64,000 bases of DNA from Thamnaconus septentrionalis (GCA_009823395.1 CM020505.1:8802129-8866128); one strand, 5' to 3'. Counted from the first letter of the stretch, positions 43,831 to 55,432 are shown. Program-made: numbers and translations. Notes: generated from the letters alone by a model not told the origin.

Positions 43831-44031
43831 CGCGCTGCTCTCTGCGCTGCTCTCTCCGCTGCTGGAGCATCTGCATCCTGACTCCAATTAGGAGAACAAA
43901 CCACGGGGAGGCTTACCCACCATCAGGAGTTCAAAGGTCATCTGACAGGAAGGAAAGAGAAAGAGGCAGCGAGACAGACGCCAAGAGCGGTAAATAGAGA
44001 GGCAGACGAAAAAGAAGAAGAAAAAAGAGAG

Positions 44032-44058
44032 TCTCTCTCTCTCTCTCTCTCTCTCTCT
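44032..44058. repeat. (TC)13 microsatellite
   Basis: Pure CT tract preceded by AAGAGAGAG, so a GA run faces a CT run and could form a short hairpin. Confidence 0.92.
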
Positions 44059-44595
44059 GGCAAAAAGTGACAAAAATAATCACTCCAAAGTCTCGTTCTC
44101 TCTCTCACGCTCTGGCTTTCACTCCGCACGTCCCCGTCACCTCTTCAGCCCACTTCCCCTTCCTCCTCCTCAACCCCCCCCACCATAGGTTTTGTTCCGC
44201 AGCACTGTATTTACGACTTCCTCTGCAATCTCGACCGTCTCTCGCACACTTATGTGCGCCCATAAATCAGCCGTTGAAAAGGACAGTGGACAGCAGGAGA
44301 GAGACGTGGAGAAATCAGAGGGAGGCTTCGGCCATCATCTCGCCGGCCGTTTAAAGGGCCGCCAGAGAGCCCTAAAAACTCAGACCTGCTGGAAATATTA
44401 GCCAACACAGGAAGATGAGAGCGGTCTGGCAGCCGGCGAGCGCTGCAGTCGGCGAGCCATCAGTGTCAGCTCCGCTTTGCGACATTACGCAGACGCGCCC
44501 ATAACAGCGGTAGCAATCGTCGATATATATTTTTTTTCCTTTCTTTGCTTCGGACGGAGCGAATGGCTCCAGCCGTGAGCCAGCTCACAGCTGCA
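44059..44595. other. Noncoding stretch, no gene seen
   Basis: C/T-rich first half, then CpG-richer single-copy DNA at 44420-44540 ending in ATCGTCGATATATA and a T9 run. No exon is recognised. Confidence 0.4.
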
Positions 44596-44599
44596 GTGG

Positions 44600-44870
44600 A
44601 TCGGCACGTGCACGCCCCACGCCCGTTAAGGGGCGTTGGGGGTGATTAATTTTTGAAGTGCGCAGTAAAGAGCGATGGGATCCATAAACAGGTGTGTACA
44701 CAACAGCCAATCCCTGGGTAGTGGTGGCCACAAATCACCCGGGGTCACGTACAAACCGCCGAGTGTAACTCCTACAGCTCCACAGTCAGAGGCACTGATA
44801 TTGTTCCATACCTGAACTTTCGACCCCCACCGGCTGCTTTCCACCTCCAAGCGCGATGACGATCATTTCA
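44600..44870. promoter_or_regulatory. Candidate conserved noncoding block
   Basis: Single-copy with GGTGATTAATTTTTGAAG, GGGATCCATAAACAGG, CAGCCAATCCCTGG and CCGGGGTCACGTACAAACC. Homeodomain, CCAAT-type and E-box-like cores. Inferred. Confidence 0.28.
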
Positions 44871-45151
44871 AAGTCTGGAAATAAAAAAATGTAAAAAATC
44901 AAAGAAGTGTAAAATTAGATGCACTTCCCCTCACGTAGTCAGACACTGCAATGGCTTGTTTTGAAGACATTTGCATATGCAACATGCTTTAATGTAATAA
45001 CATGCAAATAATACCAATACCACGGCTACTACTACATAGGACTACAGGACATACAATTGGTAAGGCAACTTTTTTTTCATAACATTGTATTTGTCTGAAC
45101 AAGTTGTATTTACCCTCAGCTGGTATTAACCGAGTTCAATGTTGTCTGGAC

Positions 45152-45153
<2 letters not shown>

Positions 45154-45186
<33 letters not shown>
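45154..45186. repeat. (AC)16 microsatellite
   Basis: Thirty-three bases of pure AC. Simple repeat. Confidence 0.95.
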
Positions 45187-45189
<3 letters not shown>

Positions 45190-45477
45190 CAGCGACATGG
45201 AAGCATGTTTCCATCATATCCGTCTGTATGCATTCTTTTTGTAAGACAACAAAAAAACCTCTCAAAAGAAGTTTTCCTGCCCTTTTTATGTTTTACAATG
45301 TGATCCATCAAAATGCACTTTGAAAAAAACAAAAAACAAACAGCAAACAAACAAGTTGACGGAAAGCCGATAACACGTGAGAGCTTCGACTTGACTACCC
45401 CACCGCGGCGGAGACGGCGTGTTGTCAAACAATAACGTAGCGAATCTCAGGAGAAAGGAACGTGGCAAGGAAAGACG

Positions 45478-45479
<2 letters not shown>

Positions 45480-45510
<31 letters not shown>
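45480..45510. repeat. (GA)15 microsatellite
   Basis: Pure GA array. Simple repeat that gives Arg-Glu frames. Confidence 0.95.
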
Positions 45511-45513
<3 letters not shown>

Positions 45514-45519
45514 TCAAGA

Positions 45520-46060
45520 GGGGCACTGTTGTTTCATTAATACGCCCCTGGGAGGGAGTGCAGTGGCAGAAGAATAAGACGTGGGAGAGGACGGAGGGGA
45601 GGGGGAGGGATGGTGTGTGTTATCAGCCCTCATCTGTGAGGGAAGCCCCTCCCCCCCCCGGTCGTCTCGCTAGCCCGTGCGTCCATCAGGCCTCATTACT
45701 CTAATGGCAGTGGCAGTGATTAAGGCTTTCCTGGCCGCAGACCCCTTTTGTTTGTCTGCTTCTGTTTGGCCTCCATGAAGACGCTTCTTCAGGATGCCTG
45801 CAGCCCGAGCCCCGAACCTCCCCCACCTCCCCCACCCCCTCCCGGGCCGTTGGACCCTGGCGGGCCCCGACCGGCGGACCTCGGCGTTATCGCCGCGCCT
45901 GGTTGGGACAGGTTATCAACGCTTGGGAAAGAAGAAAGCCAGGAACCGCCGGCGTCCTGCACACACACTGATAATGAGGCTGGCGAAGGTATTTAGCGGC
46001 AACAATGCACGCCGCTGGACTGCCCCCCCGCCAACCCCCACCCCGCCATTTGGCCTCTTA
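45520..46060. promoter_or_regulatory. Candidate conserved noncoding block, GC-rich core
   Basis: Starts with GTTTCATTAATACGCCCC and GGCCTCATTACTCTAATGG, then a GC-rich core at 45800-45900 (CCCGGGCCGTTGGACCC, CCCGACCGGCGGACC), then CTGATAATGAGGCTGG. Open frames in the GC-rich core are proline-rich and lack splice support. AT-type cores flanking a GC core suggest an element or a promoter fragment. Confidence 0.3.
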
Positions 46061-46960
46061 CTAGTTGTGCACCGGGTGAAGTGAGCAAAAGTATTACTGT
46101 GTGCATAAACTGTTGCAAGTAAGTGCATCGTACTGTCATTCATTTCAATAAGAATAAGGTTTTTGTTTGAAGAGAAATTACGAGAAATGTCCATTGTAAT
46201 AACACTCGGAAGGTGTTTTGAAACAAAGTTTTTCTGACGAAGAGATTTTAACCTGGTTATGATGTGAACGTGGCCAGAAGTGGAGGCAGCAGACAGAGCC
46301 TGTTGCCATCCTGGGGAAAGTGTCGGCAAAGTGTTTTTGTGCTGCTCTGCCCGGCCTGCTGCTTCCTCAGTCCCACTCAACTCTGTCTCCTGTCTGGCTA
46401 CTTCAACTATAATGCATCACACTTTGCGGTTTCTGTCACCATGAGTCCATCAGTGGCTGATAGGATGAAAGTCGTGTTTCCCCAAGTCGAGCACGTCTGC
46501 CTGGTAAAACGCCGTCAACTGGCCGCAATGATCGCTACGGATCTCTTGGGAAAATTCCAATCAAAACTTGGGAAGTTTTTAATTTTTAGATTTGATATTA
46601 GACAAACGCAGAACTTTCTTTTTTTCCCGATAGGTTGTTGTGAAAGTTAAAAAAACAAAAAAAAAACAGGCACTCTGCTGGATCGCAGTCGATATCAGGT
46701 AGAGGAATGGTAGGCCAGGACATCAGGTGCAGTTTTGCCCACCCCTTGAAAAAATAAAATAACCATCCTCTTTAAAAAAAAAACGACAAAAAAAAACAAA
46801 CAAAGCGCTGTGCCCGCACAACACCGGACTCAGGAGGGTCATCATCTGCCAGACGCTACAAACTTCAAAAACTGATGACCATGCAGAACAATGACTGTCA
46901 TGGGAGACGGCCAGGAAAAAACAACACGTTTACAGAAAGATGGACATGAAAGCAACAAAC
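46061..46960. other. Noncoding stretch, no gene seen
   Basis: Single-copy sequence with A-runs near 46655-46800. Frames at 45916-46380 (minus) and 46264-46650 (plus) overlap and have no recognised domain. Confidence 0.4.
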
Positions 46961-46963
46961 AAA

Positions 46964-46966
<3 letters not shown>

Positions 46967-47008
<42 letters not shown>
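46967..47008. repeat. (AC)n microsatellite, about 20 units
   Basis: Pure AC array preceded by (AAAC)n-like CAAACAAACAAAC. Simple repeat. Confidence 0.95.
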
Positions 47009-47009
<1 letters not shown>

Positions 47010-47265
47010 GACCATGTGTAAACAAAGAGCGGTGTGTGTTTTGTCCTACATCTGGGCTGCGAGCAGCGGCGCGGCCCAGGACCTGTGCACAGCTGCTCTC
47101 TGCACTGGGAGGCCTGCACACAGTCTGACATCTGGACTGCACAGGAGGCAATCATTCCCGCTCTTCCTTCCGATTTTTTTTTTTTTTAATTGCTGTCTCT
47201 CTTTTTGTATCACTCCATCTATTTCCGTCTCTGTAAATCCCAATCTGGCCCCCCCCCATTCGCGG

Positions 47266-47285
47266 AAAAAAAAAAAAAAAAAAAA
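47266..47285. repeat. Poly-A tract (A20)
   Basis: Homopolymer of 20 A following CCCCCCCATTCGCGG. No retroposon body is recognised. Confidence 0.85.
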
Positions 47286-47539
47286 GTGCCCCTCCTCTCC
47301 AAGTCACGAGGGGGAAGGATGATGAACAGCTCCGCAGCCGAGCCAGCTGACTCCTCCTCGGCAGCGGGACCGTCCCCGACTTCTCCTCATCCTCGCCACG
47401 CTTCCTTTTTTTCTTTTTTATCCTTCCCTCTCACACTCCCTCAGCTCTGTTCCCTTCCTCTCCTTTCATCCCAGTCTGACTGAGGGAGGTGGGGGGACAC
47501 AGTGCGTGAGTGCACAGGAGGGGCCGCACTGACTGGTGA

Positions 47540-47880
47540 CACATCACAGCCATCTTTAGGTCACTAATCGGCCTTTCAATTTTATGAAATAAAACATCTG
47601 TCTGTTTGGAAATATATTGTTTTTCTTTGCTTTGCTTTTTTTCCCCTCTCGCACTCTGCTGGGCGAGCAGCGCCGCCCTCTTTTATATTCAAATACCAGC
47701 ATCAAAATAGGCGCTACATCACAGCTCGGCTGCCCTCTGCGGGGGCAAACTGGTGATTAATGATATTCAGATCTTTGTCCTTTGTTGACCTCGCTGTGAA
47801 GGTGCGCCGTCTTCAGCCTACATCTTGACTCCACCTAATGAGCTCGGCATCACGGGCTGGCGCTGACTTTGTTTTCACTC
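47540..47880. promoter_or_regulatory. Candidate conserved noncoding block
   Basis: Contains GGTCACTAATCGGCC, TTTCAATTTTATGAAATAAAAC, CTGGTGATTAATGATATTC and CCACCTAATGAGC in single-copy DNA. Homeodomain cores and frequent stops. Inferred. Confidence 0.28.
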
Positions 47881-48030
47881 TTACAGGAGACAGAACTTAT
47901 GCTTAAGCCCCTGAAAGACTTTAAAGAGCTGCCACAACCTTCTGTTATTCTTCTCGCTCTTTGTTCCTGTCTCCTGCTTGATAAGGCATGCCAGCCCGCC
48001 AAGGTCACCCAGACAGGAGTGAGGAGAGGA

Positions 48031-48095
48031 AAAAAGAGGAGGAGGAGGAGGAGGTGGTGGTGGTGGTGGTGGAGGAGGACGAGGAGGCTGGGGGT
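48031..48095. repeat. (GGA)n/(GGT)n imperfect triplet tract
   Basis: AGGAGG and TGGTGG units in tandem, then GAGGAGGACGAGG. Reads as Arg/Trp on plus and Ser/Thr on minus, with no exon context. Confidence 0.85.
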
Positions 48096-48179
48096 ATTTC
48101 TCTGGTGTAAATGAATAGTTCCATCTCTGTCGAGATGAAGAGGAAGAAGCTCATCAAAATGTTGTCTTCACAAAACGGC

Positions 48180-48530
48180 GGCGCATTCAAGTCAGATGAA
48201 TGAGGATTGTCACGCGCAAAATCATAATTACAAGCCCGCAAATTCCCTCCAGCGCCGGCGAGCGGCTTTATCGGGCGCCCGTCGCTCCCTTTCCTGTGCG
48301 GCGGCTCGGGGAGGATCCTCTGAGCTCCTCTCTTGTCTGCAATCTGCGATTGTTGTATTCCGAGGGGGGCATCAGCGCTGAAAGGACCAAATTTAACAAA
48401 CCTAATTATCATGCCTTAATTAGTATCAGGGGTAAACCTCGGTGGGACACCTGCAGACTTAATTTATATCCTGACAAGCAAGGAACAAGTGTTAATGCGC
48501 CGTATTTATGATAATGCCCCAAAGTGAGCA
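48180..48530. promoter_or_regulatory. Candidate conserved noncoding block
   Basis: Contains CGCAAAATCATAATTACAAG, CAAATTTAACAAACC, CTAATTATCATGCC, TTAATTAGTATCAGG, CTTAATTTATATCC and GCGCCGTATTTATGATAATG. At least six homeodomain-type cores in about 300 bases, next to GC-rich spacers, similar in style to the block at 34830-35470. Inferred enhancer. Confidence 0.4.
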
Positions 48531-49790
48531 GGTGGAGCAGAAGGAAGCTCAGCTCAACCCCGTTCAGAACCATGTGAGAGGCGAGCAATTACAGGGTGAG
48601 GGTCTGCAGGGTCCAGGGATCAGAACCGGGCCCAGTGTTGACGCACAGCAATAAAACTCTGTGATTTCTTTGGCAGACACACAACTTCATCGCATCTGGG
48701 TAGATGAAGACGGCAAAAACAAAAAAAACTTTGTTTTTCTCTTCAATCTACAAATTCCAAGTCAGTCAAAAGAAACAACACATTAATAAATAAAACTGAC
48801 ATGCACTACAAGAATATCCAGATTTCGGCGCAACGTGACGACGCGGCGCACGCGGCGTCTTTTCGGAAAAAGATAAAGAAATGGGACGATTGTTGTCCTA
48901 TTAGTCAAAAATAGATAAGCCGTTTGTCTGCTGCGCCACCACAAGCAAGTCTTTAACCATCGCAAAATAGGTTAGCGGGGCAGGGATGAAGCCCGCAAAA
49001 ACTGCACGTTGCGGCCTTATGCGATGCTGTAAAACCACCACCTATTTCCATCAAGGCTTTGACCCTAATGAGCAGCAAGATTAAAGCAAGCAAAATTATT
49101 TTTCTAATAAAGTGTTCAAGTTGTTTAATTCAATTTCTTACGTTGCGCTCATATTTCTTGGTGATGCAATTCATTTCATTTATTTTCTTTTGTTGTCTGT
49201 GTATGTGGGATTTACTGGGCGACCGGGTCTTTTTTCCGTTTGATGACCCATTTAAAATGTTCGTACATCATCACTCTTTGTCAGACATGAGATTTGACAC
49301 GTAACATCAAAGAGCCAATTTTCAATTTTGTATCTTCACACAGTTGCTTACATAGGACTTTGTCCGCGCAGCGTCTTGTGGTTGTTCCACCGCGATTTAC
49401 CAGAAACGCGTTAAAAGGTTAAGTGGTGTGATGTTCATCCTCTAACCTAAACTCAAATTCATTTATTTTGGGGAATAAAATTAAGCACTAAATAAGGGTT
49501 GGACTATGTTACAGTGACATGAACTCACATCAATGCTTTCAGAGCTGGAGTTTAGATTTTACTCATTTCCTTCAGTGTTTAATTGAAGAGGATTAAACTG
49601 CCCACACACCTTTAGAGGCAAAAAGAAACACTGGTATCAGTCATATTGTGATTCTTAGTGGTAACAAAGCGATCCGTCTGGTCTCACCAGCTCTGCCTGA
49701 AGCTGGAGTCTCTTTCTGGGCAGGAAAATAAATGCACTGCAACTCTGAATGCTCCATCATAGACTGAAAGAGGAGGTCATCAGAGAAATG
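48531..49790. other. Noncoding stretch, no gene seen
   Basis: Single-copy, AT-rich in 49080-49320. No exon is recognised. Confidence 0.38.
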
Positions 49791-49831
49791 ATCGCAAGTC
49801 TGTGTGTGTGTGTGATACGTGCATATCCACA

Positions 49832-49833
<2 letters not shown>

Positions 49834-49866
<33 letters not shown>
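49834..49866. repeat. (GT)16 microsatellite with a short satellite run upstream
   Basis: Pure GT array, with a shorter TG run at 49800-49814 separated by ATACGTGCATATCC. Simple repeat. Confidence 0.93.
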
Positions 49867-49869
<3 letters not shown>

Positions 49870-50009
49870 CGGTGCGGTTTGGATGAGTGCGTGTGTGGGA
49901 TCTGTGTGTTGAAAGGGGTGGGAGACGTTGGCAGGAAGACGGGTTTTTGTGAAGATATTTTGCTTTCTGCATTATGGAAAAGCTAAACACAGGTTTGCCT
50001 AAGCATCGA

Positions 50010-50470
50010 AAACCACCAAAACCCTAAACTTTGGGGGGACTGGCGTTCAGCCCGAAAGAGTTTTGTGGAAAATTATGCAATTTGCATGTCAAGGGTTTTG
50101 TTTGTGAAGCCCAGGCTAAATCACCAAGAGCCAAAATCCATTTAGGGAAATTACGGCAGCGAGCAGAGTGTCTGATAAAACACTGAACCATGATGGATGT
50201 TTTCTCAAAAGACGCGTGGGCTTTGTGCAGGATGGAGATCTAGTTACCTCTGCAAGATAAACTGTAAACTCACATGTCCCCGCCTATTAAACTCAGCTCG
50301 GCTCAATATAATGGACTTTTCTTAAATGCTCTCTCCTGGCTTTTGTCTGGCAGCCGTGATCTGACAAGATTTAAGCACAAGGTTTTTCATGAAATACGTC
50401 TGGGATTACAAAAATGCATTTTCTGTCATAATTGAATAAAATATTTTCCCAATATCTTCCCAAAGAGTAC
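50010..50470. promoter_or_regulatory. Candidate conserved noncoding block
   Basis: Contains GAAAATTATGCAATTTGCATG (overlapping C/EBP and octamer-like cores), GGCTAAATCACC, CAATATAATGGAC and CTGTCATAATTGAATAAAAT. Single-copy and stop-rich. Inferred regulatory role. Confidence 0.3.
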
Positions 50471-50890
50471 GGGGGTTAAGAACTCTTCCAAGAGGCCCGA
50501 AGTGGAAGCTGCTGTGTAAACTAAAAGAGCGAAATTTCTGTCATCTTCTCATATCTGTTTATGGGGGAGGAAAAGGTTGAGATCTTCTCTTTCTGTCGAG
50601 TTGTTTAAAAGTTTCTTTCTATTTTAACACTCTGAAGCCGTGAGAATGACAACTGAAAGTTAGAGGGTTTCACTAAAAACATCGCCTGACCTTATAACCT
50701 TTCCAGCCTCGTCGCTGGTTTCTTTGGTTGTTTTTTTTAAGGTTACTGATTTGTGGCTTTTTAAAACAAAAAACGAACAAATAAAAGCTTTTGTCGTGGC
50801 TCAGCCTCGGCGGCGCTATGGGCCGAACCGTGAGCAACGGAAAGACTGAATTGAGTAATCAAGCTGTTGGCACGCAGAGAGTGAGTGAGA
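50471..50890. other. Noncoding stretch, no gene seen
   Basis: Single-copy DNA without recognised elements. Confidence 0.35.
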
Positions 50891-50894
50891 GAGG

Positions 50895-50897
<3 letters not shown>

Positions 50898-50933
<36 letters not shown>
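50898..50933. repeat. (GA)17 microsatellite
   Basis: Pure GA tract after an imperfect GAGTGAGAGAGGG lead-in. Simple repeat. Confidence 0.93.
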
Positions 50934-50936
<3 letters not shown>

Positions 50937-50939
50937 CTC

Positions 50940-51420
50940 CTGCTCTAAAAACCTTGTTTGCTGTTGTTCCTCCTCTCAGCTTATCGCACAGACAGATAAC
51001 AGAGGGCCTGAACCGCACAAACGCTGCGTCCACGTGTGAGAAAGTCCAGGCTCCTTCTCAGACAACACCAGCGCCATCGCCACCACCAACACCACCACCA
51101 CGGCCCCCTGCCTCGAAGAGAGAGAGAGAGCGAGAGGCAGAGCGACCGGGCGACAGAGCATCTCCTCGGCTTCCGCTAGCGCCATCTGCATGTCGGCGAG
51201 ATGGGCCGGGAGATTGTCTCACAGGAAGTTTGCACTCTGGCTCTGGGGCTGTTAGAGAGGATCCCTGAGGGAAGGCAGCCAAGATCATGATCGCTCCTCC
51301 ACATGACTGCCTCCACGTCAATACCGCGCACGCATGGGCGCACATGCACACGCGGGATCACTCTTTCGCCGCGCACACACGCACGCAGACACACACACCC
51401 ACGTGCGCACACACACAGAA
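50940..51420. other. Noncoding stretch with CACC and CA repeats
   Basis: Contains CACCACCAACACCACCACCA near 51080, a GA run near 51119-51132 and imperfect CACACACGCACGCAGACACACAC at 51376-51398. Proline- and arginine-rich open frames here are composition artefacts. Confidence 0.5.
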
Positions 51421-51424
51421 GACT

Positions 51425-51640
51425 ACATGACATGTGTTCTCAACACCTGCCCTCGGAAGGAGCCTCGGTTAATCCCAACATTAATTATTGACTCGGAGTT
51501 TAATTTGAAAGTCAGACGCACTGTAAGCCAGGGGACACTGCTTTAAATAATGTATACAGCCCATTCAGAGGTAATCATATTGTCATTGATGAATATACGC
51601 CGGTGCTGCCGAGCATACCTGATGTGTGTCGGAGGCGGGC
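51425..51640. promoter_or_regulatory. Candidate conserved noncoding block
   Basis: Contains CGGTTAATCCCAAC, CATTAATTATTGACTCGG, GTTTAATTTGAAAG and GGTAATCATATTGTCATTG. A tight group of homeodomain, bicoid-like and SOX-like cores. Inferred. Confidence 0.35.
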
Positions 51641-51689
51641 ACGGGCTACGATAGAACTTGGCGCCGAGAGCTGGTGTCAGGCCCGGCGC

Positions 51690-51960
51690 ATCTCTGGGGC
51701 CCCATCCTCCTTGTCTGATGTTTCAATCACAGCTCAGGAGCCGTGATGCATGGAGGCATACACTATCTACCGACTGGATAACACGGGCAGCCCCAGAGAA
51801 TCGCCGCCGCCGGAGAGAAAAGGGTAGAGAGAAAAAGGAAATGCAATTGGGCAGACAGAGAGTCTGCCCAATTGTCAGAATAAATCAAATACACCTTTCC
51901 AGTAGGGATCAAAATTAAATTTGCTTAATTCTTCTGTGTCTGGAGAGGCTGGGAAAACCT
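51690..51960. promoter_or_regulatory. Candidate regulatory block with perfect 13-bp hairpin
   Basis: Ordered single-copy DNA holding the hairpin at 51844-51874 and flanked by GAATAAATCAAATACACC, AAAATTAAATTTGC and TTAATTCTTC. The stem sequence GGGCAGAC is unusual for a chance palindrome in this AT-balanced context. It could be a bound dyad, an RNA stem, or a small transposon remnant. Confidence 0.38.
51844..51874. repeat. Perfect 13-bp inverted repeat, 5-base loop
   Basis: Arms CAATTGGGCAGAC (51844-51856) and GTCTGCCCAATTG (51862-51874) around the loop AGAGA. It is too short for a microRNA precursor on its own. GTCTG contains the SMAD-type GTCT/AGAC core in both arms. Confidence 0.85.
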
Positions 51961-52469
51961 CCCCCACCAGCCACCCATTAAGGAGAGAATGACAGCCATT
52001 TGGATGCAACAGTGCAGCGAGCTAGCTGCTGCTGCTGCTACACACACACACCAAACACCACACACACACAAGGGCTGCATCAACAGTCCCAGTCTGACAA
52101 ACACAAGCCGAGGGGATCGGGGCTGGTTATGAATTCTCTCATTCTGACGCCGCAGTTGACACCCGGACCCAGACGCCGTGTCACCTTAACTTTCGTTTTA
52201 GACAAACACAAATCTGCGCGGCGGAGGAAGCGAGGGGCGCCGCGGCTGCTCCCCGCCATGAAAAATTCATACGCACTTCCTACCTGGCTGCCGTTCGGGG
52301 AGCAGAGTTCAAAAACACGAACCAATTAAGGCCCCCAAAAAACAAACAAATAAACAAACCGAAAACTCCAACTGTCTGGACACAGAGCATGCATTTGGGT
52401 AGACATAAACTTCCTTCAAACCAAGAATCATAACGTAGGAATCGCGCTGCACTCTCTGTGTACTCTTTT

Positions 52470-52470
<1 letters not shown>
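51961..52470. other. Noncoding stretch, no gene seen
   Basis: Short CAC and GCTGCTGCTGCT runs at 52024-52075. CpG-rich patch at 52215-52260. Nothing recognised as an exon. Confidence 0.4.
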
Positions 52471-52471
<1 letters not shown>

Positions 52472-52517
<46 letters not shown>

Positions 52518-52518
52518 A
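52472..52518. repeat. (AC)n microsatellite
   Basis: About twenty AC units, ending AAACACACAG. Simple repeat. Confidence 0.95.
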
Positions 52519-54770
52519 GCCTCTTTTGGAAAGGTAAACACATCCTGTCCAGGACTCTCCTCCTTCAGGAGGTTGTGAAAGCCTTGGCAAGCCTGAGTGA
52601 ATATGTTGTTTTTGTTAATACATAAAGATTAGGAAAGAGTCTCTGGGCTCCGCACTCCGTCTTCCACTCCTCCCTCATTCTCTCTGCCCCCTCCCGTCTC
52701 CTTTCATCCTCCCCCACCATCCCGGTGAGTGTCTGGCAGGAGAGGTGGTCTTGTCAGACAGCTTCTCTCCCACGTACGGGGGCTGTGAGAGGTGCGGCGC
52801 TCGATGCCGCGAGGCTCCCCGTCTCTCTTTCTTAAAACCTTCCCCCGGCTGCCGCGAAAAATGCTCCCTGACAGCGGGGCCTTGCACGCGACTCCGACGC
52901 CGCGCGTTTGACAGGAGAGGAAGAGCAGTCTGCGCCAGATACAAAACAGCACCACAGGAGAAAGCTTAGCCAACCCCAGAGCGCCTGGCGGCTTTCTGAG
53001 TGCGAAAACAATATCCCGCAACTGAAGAGGGGAGGTCGGTTAGACGCGGTTTTCCTCGAGACTGTTTACGAGCTCTCTGCTGCCTGCAGACCACAGCGAT
53101 ACGAGGCCGGGTACGTAATGAGGAAATGGTGACCTAACTGAAGGGGGCGGTTAGGAGAATGATGGCTTATCTCAATCTTGCGGTGTTGCTGGAGTGGAGG
53201 CATGTGTAAGACGGAGCACTTGAAAAGTAGGGCGTCGTAGGTCGAGGAGGAGGAGAGGGGGCCCTCCTTCTTGTAATCAGATCTTCATTAGGCAGGGAAG
53301 CAGCGACGGGGACGGCTGATAAGGGGCACACACTCACGCCTAGACTTTCAAGAAGTTCATCTTTATCTTCTTGAGGGACAAACGTTCAAACCTTGCAAAG
53401 TTTCCATCTGTCCCACTCACCAAAAGGGAGGACGTTCCGACAAACAATTGACTTTACGTCAAACTTGGATTCGGCTCAGATCTTCGAAGACGCCTTTTCC
53501 TCCGCTCCAGAGGCCTGAGTCACTCCGGGCGAGGCCCCAAAGGAAAGGTTTTTATCATCTGAAATGAACAGCAGAGAAAGACCAAATCACATCAGGGCCA
53601 ACACCAGCTACACATAAAGGAGTTTCCACGGCAAACAATGGAGCTGCCACGAGCACCACCTCTGTCTCCCAGCTGAGCCGGGCGGCCAGCGCCGAGCCAA
53701 TCATTGGGGTCAGAGCAGCCGCATGGATGAACAAAGTGCAGCCACCATAATCTAATTGTCATTGTATTGCCTTCCAATGTAAAAGCCATCTCCTTTCAGG
53801 ATGGTGAAGGGATGCGACTGCGCAGGCAGCGGCCCGAGGCTCGTGCACACGCAACCTTAAACTGATTTCATGCAGTCTGATATCATATTAAAATGCACTT
53901 TGGAATAGTGGTTTTCATTCAGGTTTTAGGGAAGCAGCTGATGATCTTCGTGATGCTGATGGTCGCCGTGGTTGGACCCCCTGCCGATTCACACGGATAG
54001 GCGATGTCAAATGTGTCAGCCTGAGAACTTAGCAGCAGGTACCTCCACCTCAACCCTGAACACAAACCTAAAGCAACACTAAGCCAAAGTCTTTGCAACA
54101 ACCCCAACCATCAGACTGTCCATATCCCATGTCCTTATCGAATTCCAAACATATTTAACAGGTGAAACCACCCGGCTGCAGCCAAAGTCAAGACATAATT
54201 AATTGAAATGACCTGGCTGGATACACAAAGTACGTTTCTACTTTGATTTCACAATCAGTCTCTCTCCATCAGTGCTTTGTTTCTGTTTTCTGGATGCGTC
54301 CTGGGCACTTGATGCCAAACTTCAGTCCTCCTCTTTGCTACCAAATCTTTTAATTTACGCATATACTTCCTGTTGTATTCAAAGCTCAGTAAAGTAGTAA
54401 AGTGCAGCGGCATCCTGGACTGCCCTTCCACCCCCCGCCAAAAAAAGGCAGTCCACTTTTATATATCTCAAAAATGTGCACAGGCCGGGATGGCGATGCC
54501 AGCGCTCATACACACTAAAGCCTTCTCCTTCATTAGCCAATGGCACCTTTAGCCTGTGGTCGCAGCTGCTGCAGTGTCTGCGCCGTATAATGAAATTTAC
54601 GAAGAAGAGTCACTTGGTATGCCAGGCGATGCAGTCGCAGGTCCCCGTGCTCAGTGAAAACCACACGCTTGCTTTTATAGATTGCATAATGGCTTGCATG
54701 GAAATGGTTTCACACTAACATAAATCAAATGTCAAAATACAACCGGAGCAAGACAATTCCCGCGGTGCAC
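52519..54770. other. Noncoding stretch, no gene seen
   Basis: Mixed GC with CpG-richer parts near 52740-52910. The inverted pair TCAAGAAG/CTTCTTGA occurs at about 53349-53375. A donor-like CCCGGTGAGTG lies near 52720 without a partner. A pyrimidine-rich stretch at 52660-52720 precedes it but yields no stable frame. Confidence 0.4.
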
Positions 54771-54777
54771 ACACATG

Positions 54778-54815
54778 GTCACACACACACACACACAGAC
54801 ACACAAGGTCTCACA
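54778..54815. repeat. Imperfect (CA)n tract
   Basis: CACACA runs with GGT and GAC interruptions. Simple repeat. Confidence 0.85.
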
Positions 54816-54849
54816 CAATAGAGCGCTGGCACACACCGAGGAGGACACA

Positions 54850-55010
54850 CACCCTCGGAGGAGCCAGCCATCCAAAGAAGTCAGCGCTGCTTATGCAGAT
54901 ACATGTAGTTCTTGATAGCATACATAATAATTTATTAAGAAATGTTAAATATTCATCAATATTAAATTAATCATTTATAAGAGATCTTTAAATTAAAGGG
55001 TGCCCTTGAA
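54850..55010. promoter_or_regulatory. Candidate AT-rich conserved block
   Basis: Contains TTATGCAGATACATG, CATAATAATTTATTAAG, TTAAATATTCATC, ATATTAAATTAATCATTTATAAG and TTTAAATTAAAGG. An extreme cluster of homeodomain cores in about 130 bases of nonrepetitive AT-rich DNA, just upstream of the AT array. Confidence 0.38.
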
Positions 55011-55432
55011 GATTAAGATGTGAGAAGTGTCTTTAGCAAAAAGAAGGGGAAAAAAGGAAGGGTGTGTGTGTGTGTGTGGGGGGGGGGCTCCCCTGTGGAC
55101 ATTTAAATCTCTGATCAACAACACTTTGAATGCCACTGGGTAATAACTCACTCTCACTTTGATACTGTAATCATGCAAAAAAAAAAAAAAAAAAAGCACA
55201 TAACAAATGTCCCCGTAAAAGTCATTAATAGCCAGCGCCATGGTTACCTTTATCCACAGGTCTAGGAAATGGAAAAATGTGCGAAAAAGCTGCAAGGCAG
55301 AAAACTGGTTGTTTAAATTCAAAGTTTCGTCTAAGGTATCTGGTGTGTATCTGCTAAATCAAGTAATTGACAACTAACATGATAACTCAATAACACAAAT
55401 GCAGGGTAATATATATGCCATAGTGCTATGCC
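55011..55432. other. Noncoding stretch, no gene seen
   Basis: A short GT/G run at 55062-55088 and an A18 at about 55177-55194. The rest is AT-rich single-copy DNA leading to the AT array. Confidence 0.5.

Noticed and set aside
51844..51874. MicroRNA precursor at the perfect hairpin
   Set aside because: A 13-bp stem with a 5-base loop is far shorter than a normal precursor, and the flanks do not extend the pairing.
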